27,627 nucleotides of DNA from JAWLFY01 sp964462125. Lineage in GTDB: Bacteria > Planctomycetota > Planctomycetia > Pirellulales > Pirellulaceae. Positions within the stretch are counted from its first letter, which is position 1. Each line of letters begins with the position of its first letter. The DNA lies in the NCBI GenBank assembly GCA_964462125.1, contig CAYWXT010000049.1:1-27627 (forward strand), read 5' to 3'. The notes below the pieces were generated by a model that saw only the letters and a list, made by a program, of their open reading frames with translations, searched no databases and was not told the DNA's origin. Position numbers and translations under genes: made by a program. Shown in pieces: positions 8,649 through 16,057 of the stretch.

Positions 8649-9047
8649 TTACTCCTTCCGCATAACGACTTCAGCACGAAGCGTCGCCCCGTCCAACCAA
8701 CCAAGCGGCCCCCAGGCGATCTCTTCGTAGGGCACCGCGACGCTCACCGTGATTGGTTCTCCCGGTTTGGCGATCTCCAGACTCGGAGAGATCGTGGTGG
8801 TAGCGCCCATCACGCTGGTGCCCGTTAAATAGGTTTCAACCGCACTCAGAGTGCGATCATCCGTCGCCCCGGGAAGTATCGCACGGCGTGCTCCTTCTCG
8901 AGCACCGTTGACGATGATTTGCTGTGCCATCAAACCACGGCTCAGCTCAATCATTCCAAGGACCAGGAGAAGAAAGACGGGCAATACAAAAGCGAACTCC
9001 GCCATCACCGCACCGCGACGATCACGCGGACAACCCGGACCGATCAT
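8649..9047 (-). CDS. tadE: TadE-like pseudopilin
   Basis: This 132-aa protein has the TadE signature. A short basic leader ends in RRG(12), followed by AVMAEF and a hydrophobic helix 'VLPVFLLLVLGMIEL', then 'QQIIVNGAREGARRAILPG'. Gly12 followed by Glu17 and an aromatic residue (G-xxxx-E-F) matches the processing rule for Flp-type prepilins, so the TadV peptidase in this operon should cleave it. Its C-terminal domain would be periplasmic. GGAG lies upstream of the ATG at the expected distance. The gap to tadG is only a few bases. Confidence 0.9.
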   Translation of the reverse strand: MIGPGCPRDRRGAVMAEFAFVLPVFLLLVLGMIELSRGLMAQQIIVNGAREGARRAILPGATDDRTLSAVETYLTGTSVMGATTTISPSLEIAKPGEPITVSVAVPYEEIAWGPLGWLDGATLRAEVVMRKE

Positions 9048-9117
9048 TGTAATTCTCCAAGGAGCGAGGGGACTGCGGCGAAGATATTTTCCGGTCGCCC
9101 ATCGGCCGACTCCGCTT

Positions 9118-9672
9118 TCACGAGCTTTTTACCTGAAACACCATCCAAATGCTGACACAAACCGCCACGGCGGCAAAGATCATGATGGTCTGCTCGGGAT
9201 CGAACGAAGCCACCCGAAACTGCAGTTGCCGAAACAGCCGTTTCATATTCACCCACCCGAATGGCTCTCCAGTGAAAAATGCCGGCACCAAAAACCCAAG
9301 CACAAACAGACCGGCTACGATCGGTATGAAGGCAGAGATACGGAAGCGGCGTTTGCGCCCCAAGAGCTGGTTGATTTCCTCACATTGTTTCGTCAGGGAA
9401 CGAAGATTTTCGCGATCACTGAAGGCGAACGATTCCAGAGTGACCCAAGGAGCGACGAGCTTCTCGGCCCGCAGATAAACGGCATTGTCTTTCTTCGTCA
9501 TCGCGACCTGGCGACAGGAGTGCAGTAGCTCCGCATGCAACCGACGATACTTCTCTGGCGAAATTTTCTGGCGTCGCCCTCGACCGCGAGAACAGAGGCT
9601 GACGCTAGCTGTCCACCGATCCCAGAGCTGATGAAACCTCTCCACCGTCGCCTCTGTCTGTTTTGTGACCAT
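9118..9672 (-). CDS. Two-TM protein of unknown function between tadC and tadE
   Basis: I do not recognise a family. The 184-aa product has a charged, helical N-terminal two-thirds (about 1-105, many Arg/Lys/Glu, likely cytoplasmic). TM helix 1 is 'FIPIVAGLFVLGFLVPAFF' (about 113-131), and a second helix is 'TIMIFAAVAVCVSIWMVF' (about 162-179) near the C-terminus. It lies 59 bp after tadC and 70 bp before tadE, in the same direction, so it is co-transcribed and probably acts at the inner membrane with the TadB/TadC platform. It is not TadF: there is no prepilin-type leader. A GGGGTAAGG stretch just before the ATG may serve as ribosome binding site. Confidence 0.75.
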   Translation of the reverse strand: MVTKQTEATVERFHQLWDRWTASVSLCSRGRGRRQKISPEKYRRLHAELLHSCRQVAMTKKDNAVYLRAEKLVAPWVTLESFAFSDRENLRSLTKQCEEINQLLGRKRRFRISAFIPIVAGLFVLGFLVPAFFTGEPFGWVNMKRLFRQLQFRVASFDPEQTIMIFAAVAVCVSIWMVFQVKSS

Positions 9673-9731
9673 CCTTACCCCACGCGTTTCATTCGTCAGG
9701 GATTATCTGTAACCCTGCCAGAGCGAATTTC

Positions 9732-10661
9732 TCATTGTGAACTGATATTTCCAAATACCTCATAGATTTCAAAAAATGCCGGACCGAGAAGTACCATGAA
9801 CAAGTTCGGGAAGATGAAGAGCAGCGTCGGGATCATGATCAACAGCGAGGCGCGCTGTGCCTTTTCCTCGGCCCTCTGCATCCGCTTTTCGCGAAGCGTA
9901 TCGCCCTGGATTCGAAAGGCGCGAACCAGACTGGACCCGAATTTCTCTGCCTGCAGGACGACGGCGGCCAATCCTCGCAGTTCCTCCAAGTCGAACCGCT
10001 GGGCAAAATTTTTCAATGCCTCGCCGGTGGAACGTCCCATTTGAACTTCACGATGAACGATTGCCATCTCCACGGCCAGCAACCGGTGCACGCCGCGCAA
10101 CTCGATGGAGACTTTGGACAAGGCGGCGGGTAGGCTGAGGCCCCCTTCGAGGCAAACCGTGATCACATCCAGGGCGTCAGGCAATGCCCGGCGCAGGTCC
10201 CGCTGCCGTCGACGCAATTTGGCATCCAGCCAGAAATTGGGCAGAATGGTTCCGAACGCTGCTGCCAGCCCACCGTACATGAGGGCCGCCTTCAGGGGCA
10301 CCATTTCCAAGCTGCTGAAAATTACACCGATGCCAAAAGGAGCCAGCATCAGGAACCCCTTGGCGGTCAAAAATGCCGCCGTCGAGTTGCGCTTGTATAG
10401 CCCGGCTTGGGTGATACGCTCGGCAATCTCCCGGCGACCTTTCCGGTTCGATGGCATGAAGAACGCAACGAATCGCGAGTCGGGGACATCTTCGTCGAAT
10501 AAGTCTTCTTCGGGACGTGATCCGGCAGGCCCCCGCGAATGCCCCATGGCCAAGTCGCCATCCTCGCCCGCTTTGCTGCCGGAAAGGAGCACACCGGCCA
10601 CGGCCACCAGACTCGCCGTGGCGGCGAAGGCGGCGATCATGACGACCAAGGTGGCATCCAT
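9732..10661 (-). CDS. tadC: TadC inner-membrane platform protein
   Basis: This 309-aa type II secretion F-family protein has an N-terminal TM helix ('MIAAFAATASLVAVAGVLL'). A central pair of hydrophobic segments follows ('FLMLAPFGIGVIFSSLEMVP', 'AALMYGGLAAAFGTILP'). Then comes the F domain ('LPDALDVITVCLEGGLSLPAALSKV', 'LRGLAAVVLQAEKFGSSLVRAF') and a terminal hydrophobic hairpin ('LLIMIPTLLFIFPNLFMVLLGP'). With TadB it forms the membrane platform coupling the TadA ATPase to pilin extrusion. I chose the ATG at 10661 because AGGAG lies eight bases upstream; the longer TTG form at 10691 would overlap tadB and lacks such a site. Confidence 0.9.
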   Translation of the reverse strand: MDATLVVMIAAFAATASLVAVAGVLLSGSKAGEDGDLAMGHSRGPAGSRPEEDLFDEDVPDSRFVAFFMPSNRKGRREIAERITQAGLYKRNSTAAFLTAKGFLMLAPFGIGVIFSSLEMVPLKAALMYGGLAAAFGTILPNFWLDAKLRRRQRDLRRALPDALDVITVCLEGGLSLPAALSKVSIELRGVHRLLAVEMAIVHREVQMGRSTGEALKNFAQRFDLEELRGLAAVVLQAEKFGSSLVRAFRIQGDTLREKRMQRAEEKAQRASLLIMIPTLLFIFPNLFMVLLGPAFFEIYEVFGNISSQ

Positions 10662-10687
10662 TTTGCGTCTCCTGAAGAACGATGCAG

Positions 10688-11659
10688 TCAAAAATCGAAA
10701 TTAATGATTTTGCGTATCCACAAGGAACCGATACACATGGAAATCGCCCCGCCAATGAGCATGTTCGGGTAGTTGAACAGCTTCATACCATAGGAGGGAT
10801 TGAGAGCTAGCATGGCGAGGAATGCCAGAATAGGGAGACATAGCAAGATGATGGCCTGGAACTGCCCCTCGGCCGTCAGTGCCTTGACCTTGGACCGCAT
10901 CCGAAATCGATCGCGGACAATCTCCCCAAGCTTCTCCAATAGCTCCGCTAAGTTCCCGCCGGTTTGCCGGTGGACGAGCATTGCCAGTACAAACACTCTG
11001 ATCTCCACCAGACCAGTACGACGCGCCAAATCGCGGAACGCGAGCTCCGGCGACAGACCCAGATTCTGCTGCTCATGGCAATAGCCAAACTCACCGGCGA
11101 CCGGTTGCGGCAATTCTTCGGCCACCGACTGCATCGCCTGGGTAATGGTTTGGCCGGCACGCATGACACGGCTCATCAAGTCGAAACAGTCGGGGAGCTG
11201 AGCACGCATCGCCTCCAATCGGCGGTGGCGATAAAACTGGACATAGACAACCGGCAGGGGAATCAAAATCGCGCCACCAATGATCGCGGCGACCGGGCTC
11301 TGTAGCGGCAGACCGACGACCAGCGCACCGAGAAGTCCGAGCCCGACCATGATCAACAGCACCCGTTCGGACGAGGTTCGGATACCCGCTTGATCGATCA
11401 TTTCCTGCAGCCGATCACCTAGTCCTTTCTCCTCCGCAGCCTCGTCCAGCGCCTCGGCCGCCATGTCGCTGAGATCACGGTGTTGAACAAGCGGAGATTG
11501 ACGCGCCTCCTCCCGCTGTTGGGCGAGCATGTCTTCTCGCATGCGGAGCTTCATTTCCTTCCGGTCCGTGACGAACACATCCGTGACCAGCAGGTTGGCG
11601 CCGTAGACCAGGAAGAATCCTCCCGAGAAGGCAAACAAGACAATGAAAATATCGATCAT
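10688..11659 (-). CDS. tadB: TadB inner-membrane platform protein
   Basis: This 323-aa type II secretion F-family protein has an N-terminal TM helix ('FIVLFAFSGGFFLVYGANLL'), a charged cytoplasmic loop, and two further hydrophobic segments around residues 101-140. The F domain is 'LPDCFDLMSRVMRAGQTITQAMQSV' through 'RTGLVEIRVFVLAMLVHRQ' and 'GGNLAELLEKLGEIVRDR'. C-terminal hydrophobic segments follow ('AIILLCLPILAFLAMLAL'). It pairs with TadC as the inner-membrane platform of the Flp machine. GGAG precedes the ATG. The stop is 26 bp before tadC. Confidence 0.92.
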   Translation of the reverse strand: MIDIFIVLFAFSGGFFLVYGANLLVTDVFVTDRKEMKLRMREDMLAQQREEARQSPLVQHRDLSDMAAEALDEAAEEKGLGDRLQEMIDQAGIRTSSERVLLIMVGLGLLGALVVGLPLQSPVAAIIGGAILIPLPVVYVQFYRHRRLEAMRAQLPDCFDLMSRVMRAGQTITQAMQSVAEELPQPVAGEFGYCHEQQNLGLSPELAFRDLARRTGLVEIRVFVLAMLVHRQTGGNLAELLEKLGEIVRDRFRMRSKVKALTAEGQFQAIILLCLPILAFLAMLALNPSYGMKLFNYPNMLIGGAISMCIGSLWIRKIINFDF

Positions 11660-11701
11660 GGTTTATCTCCGCAGCGAGCAAACTGCTGATCACTCCCAGG
11701 C

Positions 11702-13210
11702 TTACCCGTGCAAGATCCGTTCTTCGAACAAATCCGAGGGAAGCGTCACGCCACATTCGGTGAGTCGGTCGAGGCAACGGGGGCGAATCCCGGTTGCGCA
11801 AAAGTAGCCTTGCGCCCGCCGTTGGCTGTCAAGGCCGGTTTGTTTGAAGGTGAAAATGTCATGCATGCTCAAGACGTCCCCTTCCATCCCCGTGACCTCT
11901 GAAATCTTGAGGATTTTCCGCGGTCCGCCGGTCAAACGGGCGGCCTGGACGACGATCTGGACCGCCGAGGCGATCTGGCGACGAATGGTCCAAATCGGCA
12001 AGTCGAAGCCGGCCATACCGACCATCATCTCCAGACGCGCAATGGCGTCGCGGGGACTATTGGCGTGGATCGTGGTCAAGCTGCCATCGTGCCCAGTATT
12101 CATCGCCTGCAACATGTCCAATGCCTCCGCTCCCCGACATTCCCCGACGACGATCCGGTCGGGGCGCATTCGCAACGCATTGCGGACCAGGTCACGGGTC
12201 TTGACCTCACCGTTGCCCTCGACGTTGGCCGGGCGGGTTTCCATCCGGGCGACGTGGGGTTGCTGCAGTTGCAGCTCCGCCGCGTCTTCGATCGTCGCCA
12301 GCCGTTCGTCGTGCGGGATCCAGCTGGAGAGAACGTTGAGCAGTGTCGTTTTCCCGCTCCCCGTTCCTCCCGAAATGAGGACGTTCATGCGGCCCTCCAC
12401 ACAGGCGTTTAAAAACGTCAGCATTTCCGGCGCGAGCGAATCATTGTGTACCAGATCTTTCGCCGCGAGCGGTTTCCCACCGAAGCGGCGAATCGACACC
12501 AGCGAGCCATCGAGTGCGAGCGGCGGAATCACCGCGTTGACCCGACTGCCATCGGCCAGGCGAGCGTCAACCATCGGGCTCGTCTCGTCGACCCGTCTCC
12601 CCACCGCGCTGACGATTCTCTGCACGATCTTGAGCAAATGGGCTTCGTTGACGAAGGTGACGTCGGTCTGCTCCAGTCGTCCATTTCGTTCCACGTAGAC
12701 CGTATCCGCACCGTTGATCAGAATGTCACTGATCGACAGGTCCTTCAGCAGCGGCTCGAGCGGCCCCATGCCAAAGGTTTCATCGATGACTTCGTTGATC
12801 AGCCGTTCCTGATCCGCCGCGCTCAAGAGATCCTTGCGCCGCGACAGCAATTGTTCGGCAATTCGTCGTACCTCGGCGCGCAATTCGGAATCCTGCATGC
12901 CTCCCAGCGCCGACAGGTCCATCCTCGCGACGACCTGTCGGTGGACTTCCGTTTTGACGCGCTGGAACAACACCTGCTCCGGGCTTTGCGCCTTGCGCGT
13001 CTCCACCTTGGGAGCTGGCGGCTCTGGCTCCGGTGGTGGTGGAGCATCCGGCGCGGCCAAAGTCCCGACACCATTTCTCGGTTCTGAAAAATTTGACTCG
13101 GAACCGTTCGGGTGCACGGAGGATTCTGCCTCGGCCGCTGACTGGGGCGTGCCGTTTGCCTGCGCCCCGCGCCCCTCCTCCATTCTCGATTTCGATCGCC
13201 ACAACGCCAC
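11702..13210 (-). CDS. tadA: TadA secretion ATPase (type II/IV family)
   Basis: This 502-aa hexameric traffic ATPase powers Flp pilus assembly at the cytoplasmic face. The first 75 residues are a low-complexity Pro/Glu/Ala extension. The N-terminal domain runs from about 80 to 260 ('IDETFGMGPLEPLLKD', 'DILINGADTVYVERNG'). The ATPase core has Walker A GGTGSGKTT (281-289), the Asp box 'TIEDAAEL', Walker B-like 'RIVVGECRGAEALDML' and the His box 'GHDGSLTTIHANSP'. The GTG at 13210 is chosen because AAGGAG lies ten bases upstream; an ATG at 13183 has no such site. It is followed by tadB after 42 bp. Confidence 0.95.
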   Translation of the reverse strand: MALWRSKSRMEEGRGAQANGTPQSAAEAESSVHPNGSESNFSEPRNGVGTLAAPDAPPPPEPEPPAPKVETRKAQSPEQVLFQRVKTEVHRQVVARMDLSALGGMQDSELRAEVRRIAEQLLSRRKDLLSAADQERLINEVIDETFGMGPLEPLLKDLSISDILINGADTVYVERNGRLEQTDVTFVNEAHLLKIVQRIVSAVGRRVDETSPMVDARLADGSRVNAVIPPLALDGSLVSIRRFGGKPLAAKDLVHNDSLAPEMLTFLNACVEGRMNVLISGGTGSGKTTLLNVLSSWIPHDERLATIEDAAELQLQQPHVARMETRPANVEGNGEVKTRDLVRNALRMRPDRIVVGECRGAEALDMLQAMNTGHDGSLTTIHANSPRDAIARLEMMVGMAGFDLPIWTIRRQIASAVQIVVQAARLTGGPRKILKISEVTGMEGDVLSMHDIFTFKQTGLDSQRRAQGYFCATGIRPRCLDRLTECGVTLPSDLFEERILHG

Positions 13211-13263
13211 GCTACTCGCTCTCCTTAAAAAACTCGATAGAAACCAAGCCGTACCCTGTCACT

Positions 13264-14253
13264 TCAACGCTGCCCGAGCTCTTCCACGGCGGGTGGCTTC
13301 GTACCCGTTGCTGGGCCCGCGTCGGCCACCTGGGAATTGCCATACAGTTGCAAATTTACCTGCCCGGAGCTCCTGCCACGGATCGTCCGTATTCGCACCC
13401 AGGTTGGCGGCGGGGGCGATGCTGGCTCTTCGACCTCTGGCTCCTCCTCGACCGGATCTTCCTCGGGCCGCTCCGGCACCAACTCCTTGATAAAGGACGC
13501 CATCGCGGCGATCCTTTCTCCGGTGGAGACGCCGTGCGGGAGCCTCCGCAAATCATTCAACGTGATGTTGCCCGAGGGACGGTCCCGCTCCTCGTCGTCG
13601 CGGCGCAGGGCGAGATTCAGCGTCCCCTGAGACTCAGCAAGGCTCAGCATCTTGGCCTGGGGCTCGGTCACGGCCAGGGTCACTGACTGAACTTTCGGAT
13701 CGCCCTGCTTCCCTTTCCCTGCGTCGGTTTCCAGGTCATGATCGGTTGCGAAGATCTCGACCTGCTGCAGCAATGTCATCGCACTGGCCCCGCCACTGAA
13801 CTCATCATCCCGTCGCGTTTGGGTCCAAATCACATCGACGAAGTTTCCCGGCATCAGCAATCCAGCCACCTTGGAGCTCACGGTCGGAGTCGAGATGGTG
13901 AAGGCACGCATACCCGGCTTGATCAGCGACGCGACTCCCCGTCCCTCAGAAACCTTGCCCCGCAAGATCGGCTCACCCTGAAGCAGAGGAATCACGACAC
14001 TCTGGCCCTCGATCTCTTCCAGATTCTCGAACGCGCCGTCGGGAACTCGATCTTTGGGCCAATCGGAGACCACCATCACGTCGCCGCTCAGGGCGCTGCC
14101 GCGCGGAATGTCAATCGCGGCGGTGACGACCGGCGTCGTCTCCGCCTCGACCTCGACCGTCGCCGAGGCGGGCTGGATTTGGGTCACGGCGATGGCTGCC
14201 GAGACGCCGCACACGAGGGCGAGCATCAGAACAACGATGGTACGGAAGTTCAT
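13264..14253 (-). CDS. cpaB: CpaB/RcpC Flp pilus assembly protein
   Basis: This 329-aa periplasmic or membrane-anchored protein begins with a signal anchor ('IVVLMLALVCGVSAAIAV'). A SAF-type domain follows (about 42-105: 'TPVVTAAIDIPRGSALSGDVM', 'GQSVVIPLLQGEPILRGKV'). The RcpC/CpaB core comes next ('GMRAFTISTPTVSSKVAGLLMPGNFVDVIWT', 'EPQAKMLSLAESQGTLNLALR'). Family members interact with the secretin and may contact peptidoglycan or help pilus exit. The C-terminal 70 residues are Glu/Pro-rich and probably disordered. AGGAG stands seven bases before the ATG. Confidence 0.92.
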   Translation of the reverse strand: MNFRTIVVLMLALVCGVSAAIAVTQIQPASATVEVEAETTPVVTAAIDIPRGSALSGDVMVVSDWPKDRVPDGAFENLEEIEGQSVVIPLLQGEPILRGKVSEGRGVASLIKPGMRAFTISTPTVSSKVAGLLMPGNFVDVIWTQTRRDDEFSGGASAMTLLQQVEIFATDHDLETDAGKGKQGDPKVQSVTLAVTEPQAKMLSLAESQGTLNLALRRDDEERDRPSGNITLNDLRRLPHGVSTGERIAAMASFIKELVPERPEEDPVEEEPEVEEPASPPPPTWVRIRTIRGRSSGQVNLQLYGNSQVADAGPATGTKPPAVEELGQR

Positions 14254-14322
14254 GTTTCCGCTCCTAGGTTTGAATTGAAAGTTCGAATAACAACCACGCG
14301 TGATTCACCCCGCCGCCTCCGG

Positions 14323-14892
14323 TTACGGAGCCGCCCAAACTTGAATCCCGCCGGCGACGACCAACGCGATCGTCAGCATGACGCTGAACGGCACCACGCG
14401 GCGCCGCTGCGTCTTCGCCTGTCGCACCTGAGCCCGAAAATCCTCCCGTTCTTCCTCGCAGCCCAATTGTCCCGCCAGTGAATGCAGCCGCACGACTGCC
14501 AGTTGCAATCCCAACCAACTGTCCCCCAGTCGCCCTTGTCGCAGCAAAACAACCAACGAATACAGTCCGGCGACGGCACATCCAATCGCCGTCACCAACA
14601 TCACCCCGCCCAGCCCCAACCACGCCCCGATAGCAGCCAGCAATTTCACATCTCCACCCCCCATGATCCCGATCAAGTAAGGGATGAAAATAAAAAAGAA
14701 GCCAAACGCCATCCCGGCCAAGCTGGCACCCAGTCCGCCCATTCCACCAGTGACAACATGGTATATCAATCCACTGAGCAGCAATGGGAGGGTCAAAGCA
14801 TTGTAGATTCTGCGCCGCCTCACATCGCCGACTGTTGCGATGCCGCAACCGATAATCGTTACAACCACCGGAAATGCTGAGGCTCCACCCAT
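14323..14892 (-). CDS. tadV: TadV/CpaA prepilin peptidase (A24 family)
   Basis: This 189-aa polytopic aspartyl peptidase should remove the leader of Flp prepilins and of TadE. The two catalytic aspartates are visible: Asp23 in 'ATVGDVRRRRIYN' and Asp81 in 'GIMGGGDVKLLAAIGAW'. About five hydrophobic segments are present. It lacks the N-methylation domain of larger type IV prepilin peptidases, as expected for the TadV type. The ATG at 14892 is preceded by AGGAG at good distance; the frame is open upstream to 14940, but there is no such site there. The cytosolic C-terminal tail ('EEREDFRAQVRQAKTQRRR') is followed by a last TM helix. Confidence 0.9.
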   Translation of the reverse strand: MGGASAFPVVVTIIGCGIATVGDVRRRRIYNALTLPLLLSGLIYHVVTGGMGGLGASLAGMAFGFFFIFIPYLIGIMGGGDVKLLAAIGAWLGLGGVMLVTAIGCAVAGLYSLVVLLRQGRLGDSWLGLQLAVVRLHSLAGQLGCEEEREDFRAQVRQAKTQRRRVVPFSVMLTIALVVAGGIQVWAAP

Positions 14893-14977
14893 TTCACCAC
14901 TCTCCTGCGTCAGCCATGCAAAACGATTCCATCCACACAAACATAGACACTCGAACTATGCTTGCTATTAAAGAAAG

Positions 14978-15007
14978 TCACCTCGCACCCAACGGAATGC
15001 GAGGTGA
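14978..15007 (-). terminator. Intrinsic terminator/attenuator between flp and tadV
   Basis: TCACCTCGCA (14978-14987) and TGCGAGGTGA (14998-15007) form a perfect 10-bp stem with a 10-base loop. Read on the minus strand, it is followed by CTTTCTTTAATAG, a U-rich tract. It lies 34 bp after the flp stop and about 85 bp before the tadV start, inside the presumed operon. Partial read-through would give much more pilin mRNA than machinery mRNA. Confidence 0.7.
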
Positions 15008-15041
15008 TAACAATTGCGACCACATGCAGACGCAAAATAGA

Positions 15042-15227
15042 TCAAGGGGTCCCACCAAGCGCAACCACAACGTCGTTAAAAATGCCTTCGAGGGTCGTTC
15101 CCAGAAGCCCGAGGGCCGTGATCGCGGCGATCGACACCAACACCAACAACAGGCCATACTCGGCCATCGAGGCCCCTTCGTCATCACGCAGCAGGCAGTC
15201 CGTAAACGGGCGAATGATTCGTTTCAT
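15042..15227 (-). CDS. flp: Flp major pilin 1
   Basis: This is a 61-aa Flp/Fap prepilin. The basic leader MKRIIRPFTDCLLRDDEG (18 aa) is followed by ASMAEYGLLL and a hydrophobic helix. Gly18 then Glu at +5 and Tyr at +6 match the G-xxxx-EY processing site cut by TadV, giving a mature pilin of 43 aa that ends in GGTP. The ATG at 15227 has TTGGAG upstream. A longer open frame to 15365 would run through the presumed promoter leader and is not supported. It heads the minus-strand tad operon and has a sigma-54-type promoter match about 135 bp upstream. Confidence 0.92.
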   Translation of the reverse strand: MKRIIRPFTDCLLRDDEGASMAEYGLLLVLVSIAAITALGLLGTTLEGIFNDVVVALGGTP

Positions 15228-15360
15228 TTCAGTAATCTCCAAGCAATGAACCAGTGAAGCTAGCCAAGAACGACAAGGGTCGCCTGGTGAGCACTCGCAA
15301 CAAGCTTTGTCGCAAGTAGTCACCTCAACGATCCTTGGGCTCAACTGACTTCCAGACAGA

Positions 15361-15376
15361 TGCACGCACCATGCCA
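15361..15376 (-). promoter_or_regulatory. Candidate sigma-54 promoter for flp-1/tad operon
   Basis: The minus strand reads TGGCATGGTGCGTGCA. Against the consensus TGGCACGR-N3-TTGCW this matches 11 of 13 informative positions, with GG (-24) and GC (-12) separated by exactly ten bases. The predicted start is near 15350, leaving a leader of about 120 nt before the pilin ATG. Match and spacing are seen directly; activity is inferred. Confidence 0.7.
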
Positions 15377-15419
15377 GATTGAATAAAAGCAGCGAGCGCT
15401 ATGTTTTCTCTGTTTTTGT

Positions 15420-15524
15420 GCGGTGTTTTTCAATGCCAGGAATCAGGCTGTAAACCGGTGGTGAACACCGCAGGTTGACAGATGCTGCGAAACTGAGACG
15501 TGGCGCCATCCGGCGGTTTACAGC
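15420..15524. promoter_or_regulatory. Interleaved inverted repeats between the two flp promoters
   Basis: GCTGTAAACCG (15447-15457) recurs inverted as CGGTTTACAGC (15514-15524), 11 bp perfect. GCGGTGTT (15420-15427) recurs inverted as AACACCGC (15464-15471), 8 bp perfect. They lie about 45-150 bp upstream of the minus-strand -24 element and about 170-275 bp upstream of the plus-strand one. That is the range of upstream activator sites for enhancer-binding proteins. They could equally form RNA or cruciform structure; binding by the neighbouring EBP is a guess. Confidence 0.4.
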
Positions 15525-15591
15525 AGCGACTATGTTCTGCTTCCACGCCCGAATTCACACTCGGCTTCGTCTCAAACACCTGAGCCGACGG

Positions 15592-15651
15592 CGCTAGCCG
15601 CGGCGCGCCCGGCACGCCGTTGGACACCCTGTACGGGGCGCGACGCTAGCG
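15592..15651. repeat. Imperfect GC-rich palindrome (REP-like)
   Basis: CGCTAGC (15592-15598) and GCTAGCG (15645-15651) are inverted, and the flanking GCGGCGCGCC / GGGGCGCG segments extend the pairing imperfectly. The element lies in the intergenic region 40 bp upstream of the plus-strand sigma-54 match. It resembles an extragenic palindrome rather than a gene, and no copy is seen elsewhere in the window. Confidence 0.4.
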
Positions 15652-15693
15652 ATTGCAACGAAAAAGGATTCGGTCAGTTCAAAATACGCCCGA

Positions 15694-15709
15694 GGGCATG
15701 AAAACTGCA
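15694..15709 (+). promoter_or_regulatory. Candidate sigma-54 promoter for flp-2
   Basis: GGGCATGAAAACTGCA matches TGGCACGR-N3-TTGCW at 10 of 13 informative positions. GG (15695-15696) and GC (15707-15708) are exactly ten bases apart. The predicted start is near 15720. This favours translation from ATG 15777 (leader about 57 nt) over ATG 15726, which would be almost leaderless. It shares the GGCATG core with the promoter match of flp-1. Confidence 0.65.
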
Positions 15710-15776
15710 CTTTGTAAAAGAGGTTATGAAACCTCCATCAAGACGAGACGTTGGGCCGAGAAGCATAGGGTTAGCC

Positions 15777-15932
15777 ATGTTGCTGAATTTATGGCGTTCG
15801 GAAGAGGGCGCAAGCATGGCTGAATATGGGTTGCTCTTGCTTTTTGTTGCGCTCGCTGCAGTAACTGCCTTCCAGGCGGTTGGCGAAAGCGTCAACGGGC
15901 TGTTCAGCTTCGTGATGGAGGAATGGCCGTGA
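15777..15932 (+). CDS. flp: Flp pilin 2, divergent from the tad operon
   Basis: This 51-aa Flp prepilin has the leader MLLNLWRSEEG followed by ASMAEYGLLL, identical to the first ten mature residues of flp-1. A different helix (LFVALAAVTAFQAVGES) follows, and the end FSFVMEEWP is acidic and aromatic. Gly, then Glu at +5 and Tyr at +6, make it a TadV substrate; the mature form is about 40 aa. I prefer ATG 15777 (leader of normal length, promoter placement). ATG 15726 in the same frame would give a 28-residue basic leader. It is transcribed away from the other pilin towards the EBP gene and stands alone as a transcription unit. Confidence 0.85.
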   Translation: MLLNLWRSEEGASMAEYGLLLLFVALAAVTAFQAVGESVNGLFSFVMEEWP

Positions 15933-15968
15933 AGTCATCGGCCGGCAACTGACAACCACGTCTCGTGT

Positions 15969-16048
15969 GGGAAAAAAGTGTCCGGTACCTTTTGCGAGGG
16001 ACTCGCCCTCCGGGTGCTTTGCTCAAAAGGTACCGGACACTTTTTCCC
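15969..16048. repeat. 80-bp palindromic repeat, copy 1
   Basis: The left arm, with core AAGTGTCCGGTACCTTTTG (15975-15994 region), pairs with a right arm ending in a T-run and CCC (16023-16048). The arms are about 25 bp and differ by one A/T. The centre also folds (GAGGG/CCCTC). A nearly identical second copy lies at 17843-17923 in the same orientation. Between converging flp-2 and the EBP gene it may act as a bidirectional terminator. Frames through it are not genes. Confidence 0.85.
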
Positions 16049-16057
16049 GCTCAAGCA

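Noticed and set aside
11844..12698. 284-codon open frame on (+) opposite tadA
   Set aside because: It is Ser/Arg-rich antisense without domains, opposite the highly conserved ATPase core.
14914..14931. Possible sigma-54 promoter upstream of tadV (minus strand TGGAATCGTTTTGCAT)
   Set aside because: GG and GC are nine, not ten, bases apart and the -24 flank matches poorly.
15428..15691. Short frames in the divergent flp intergenic region
   Set aside because: They have no start signals or domains and are interrupted by palindromes and the promoter match.
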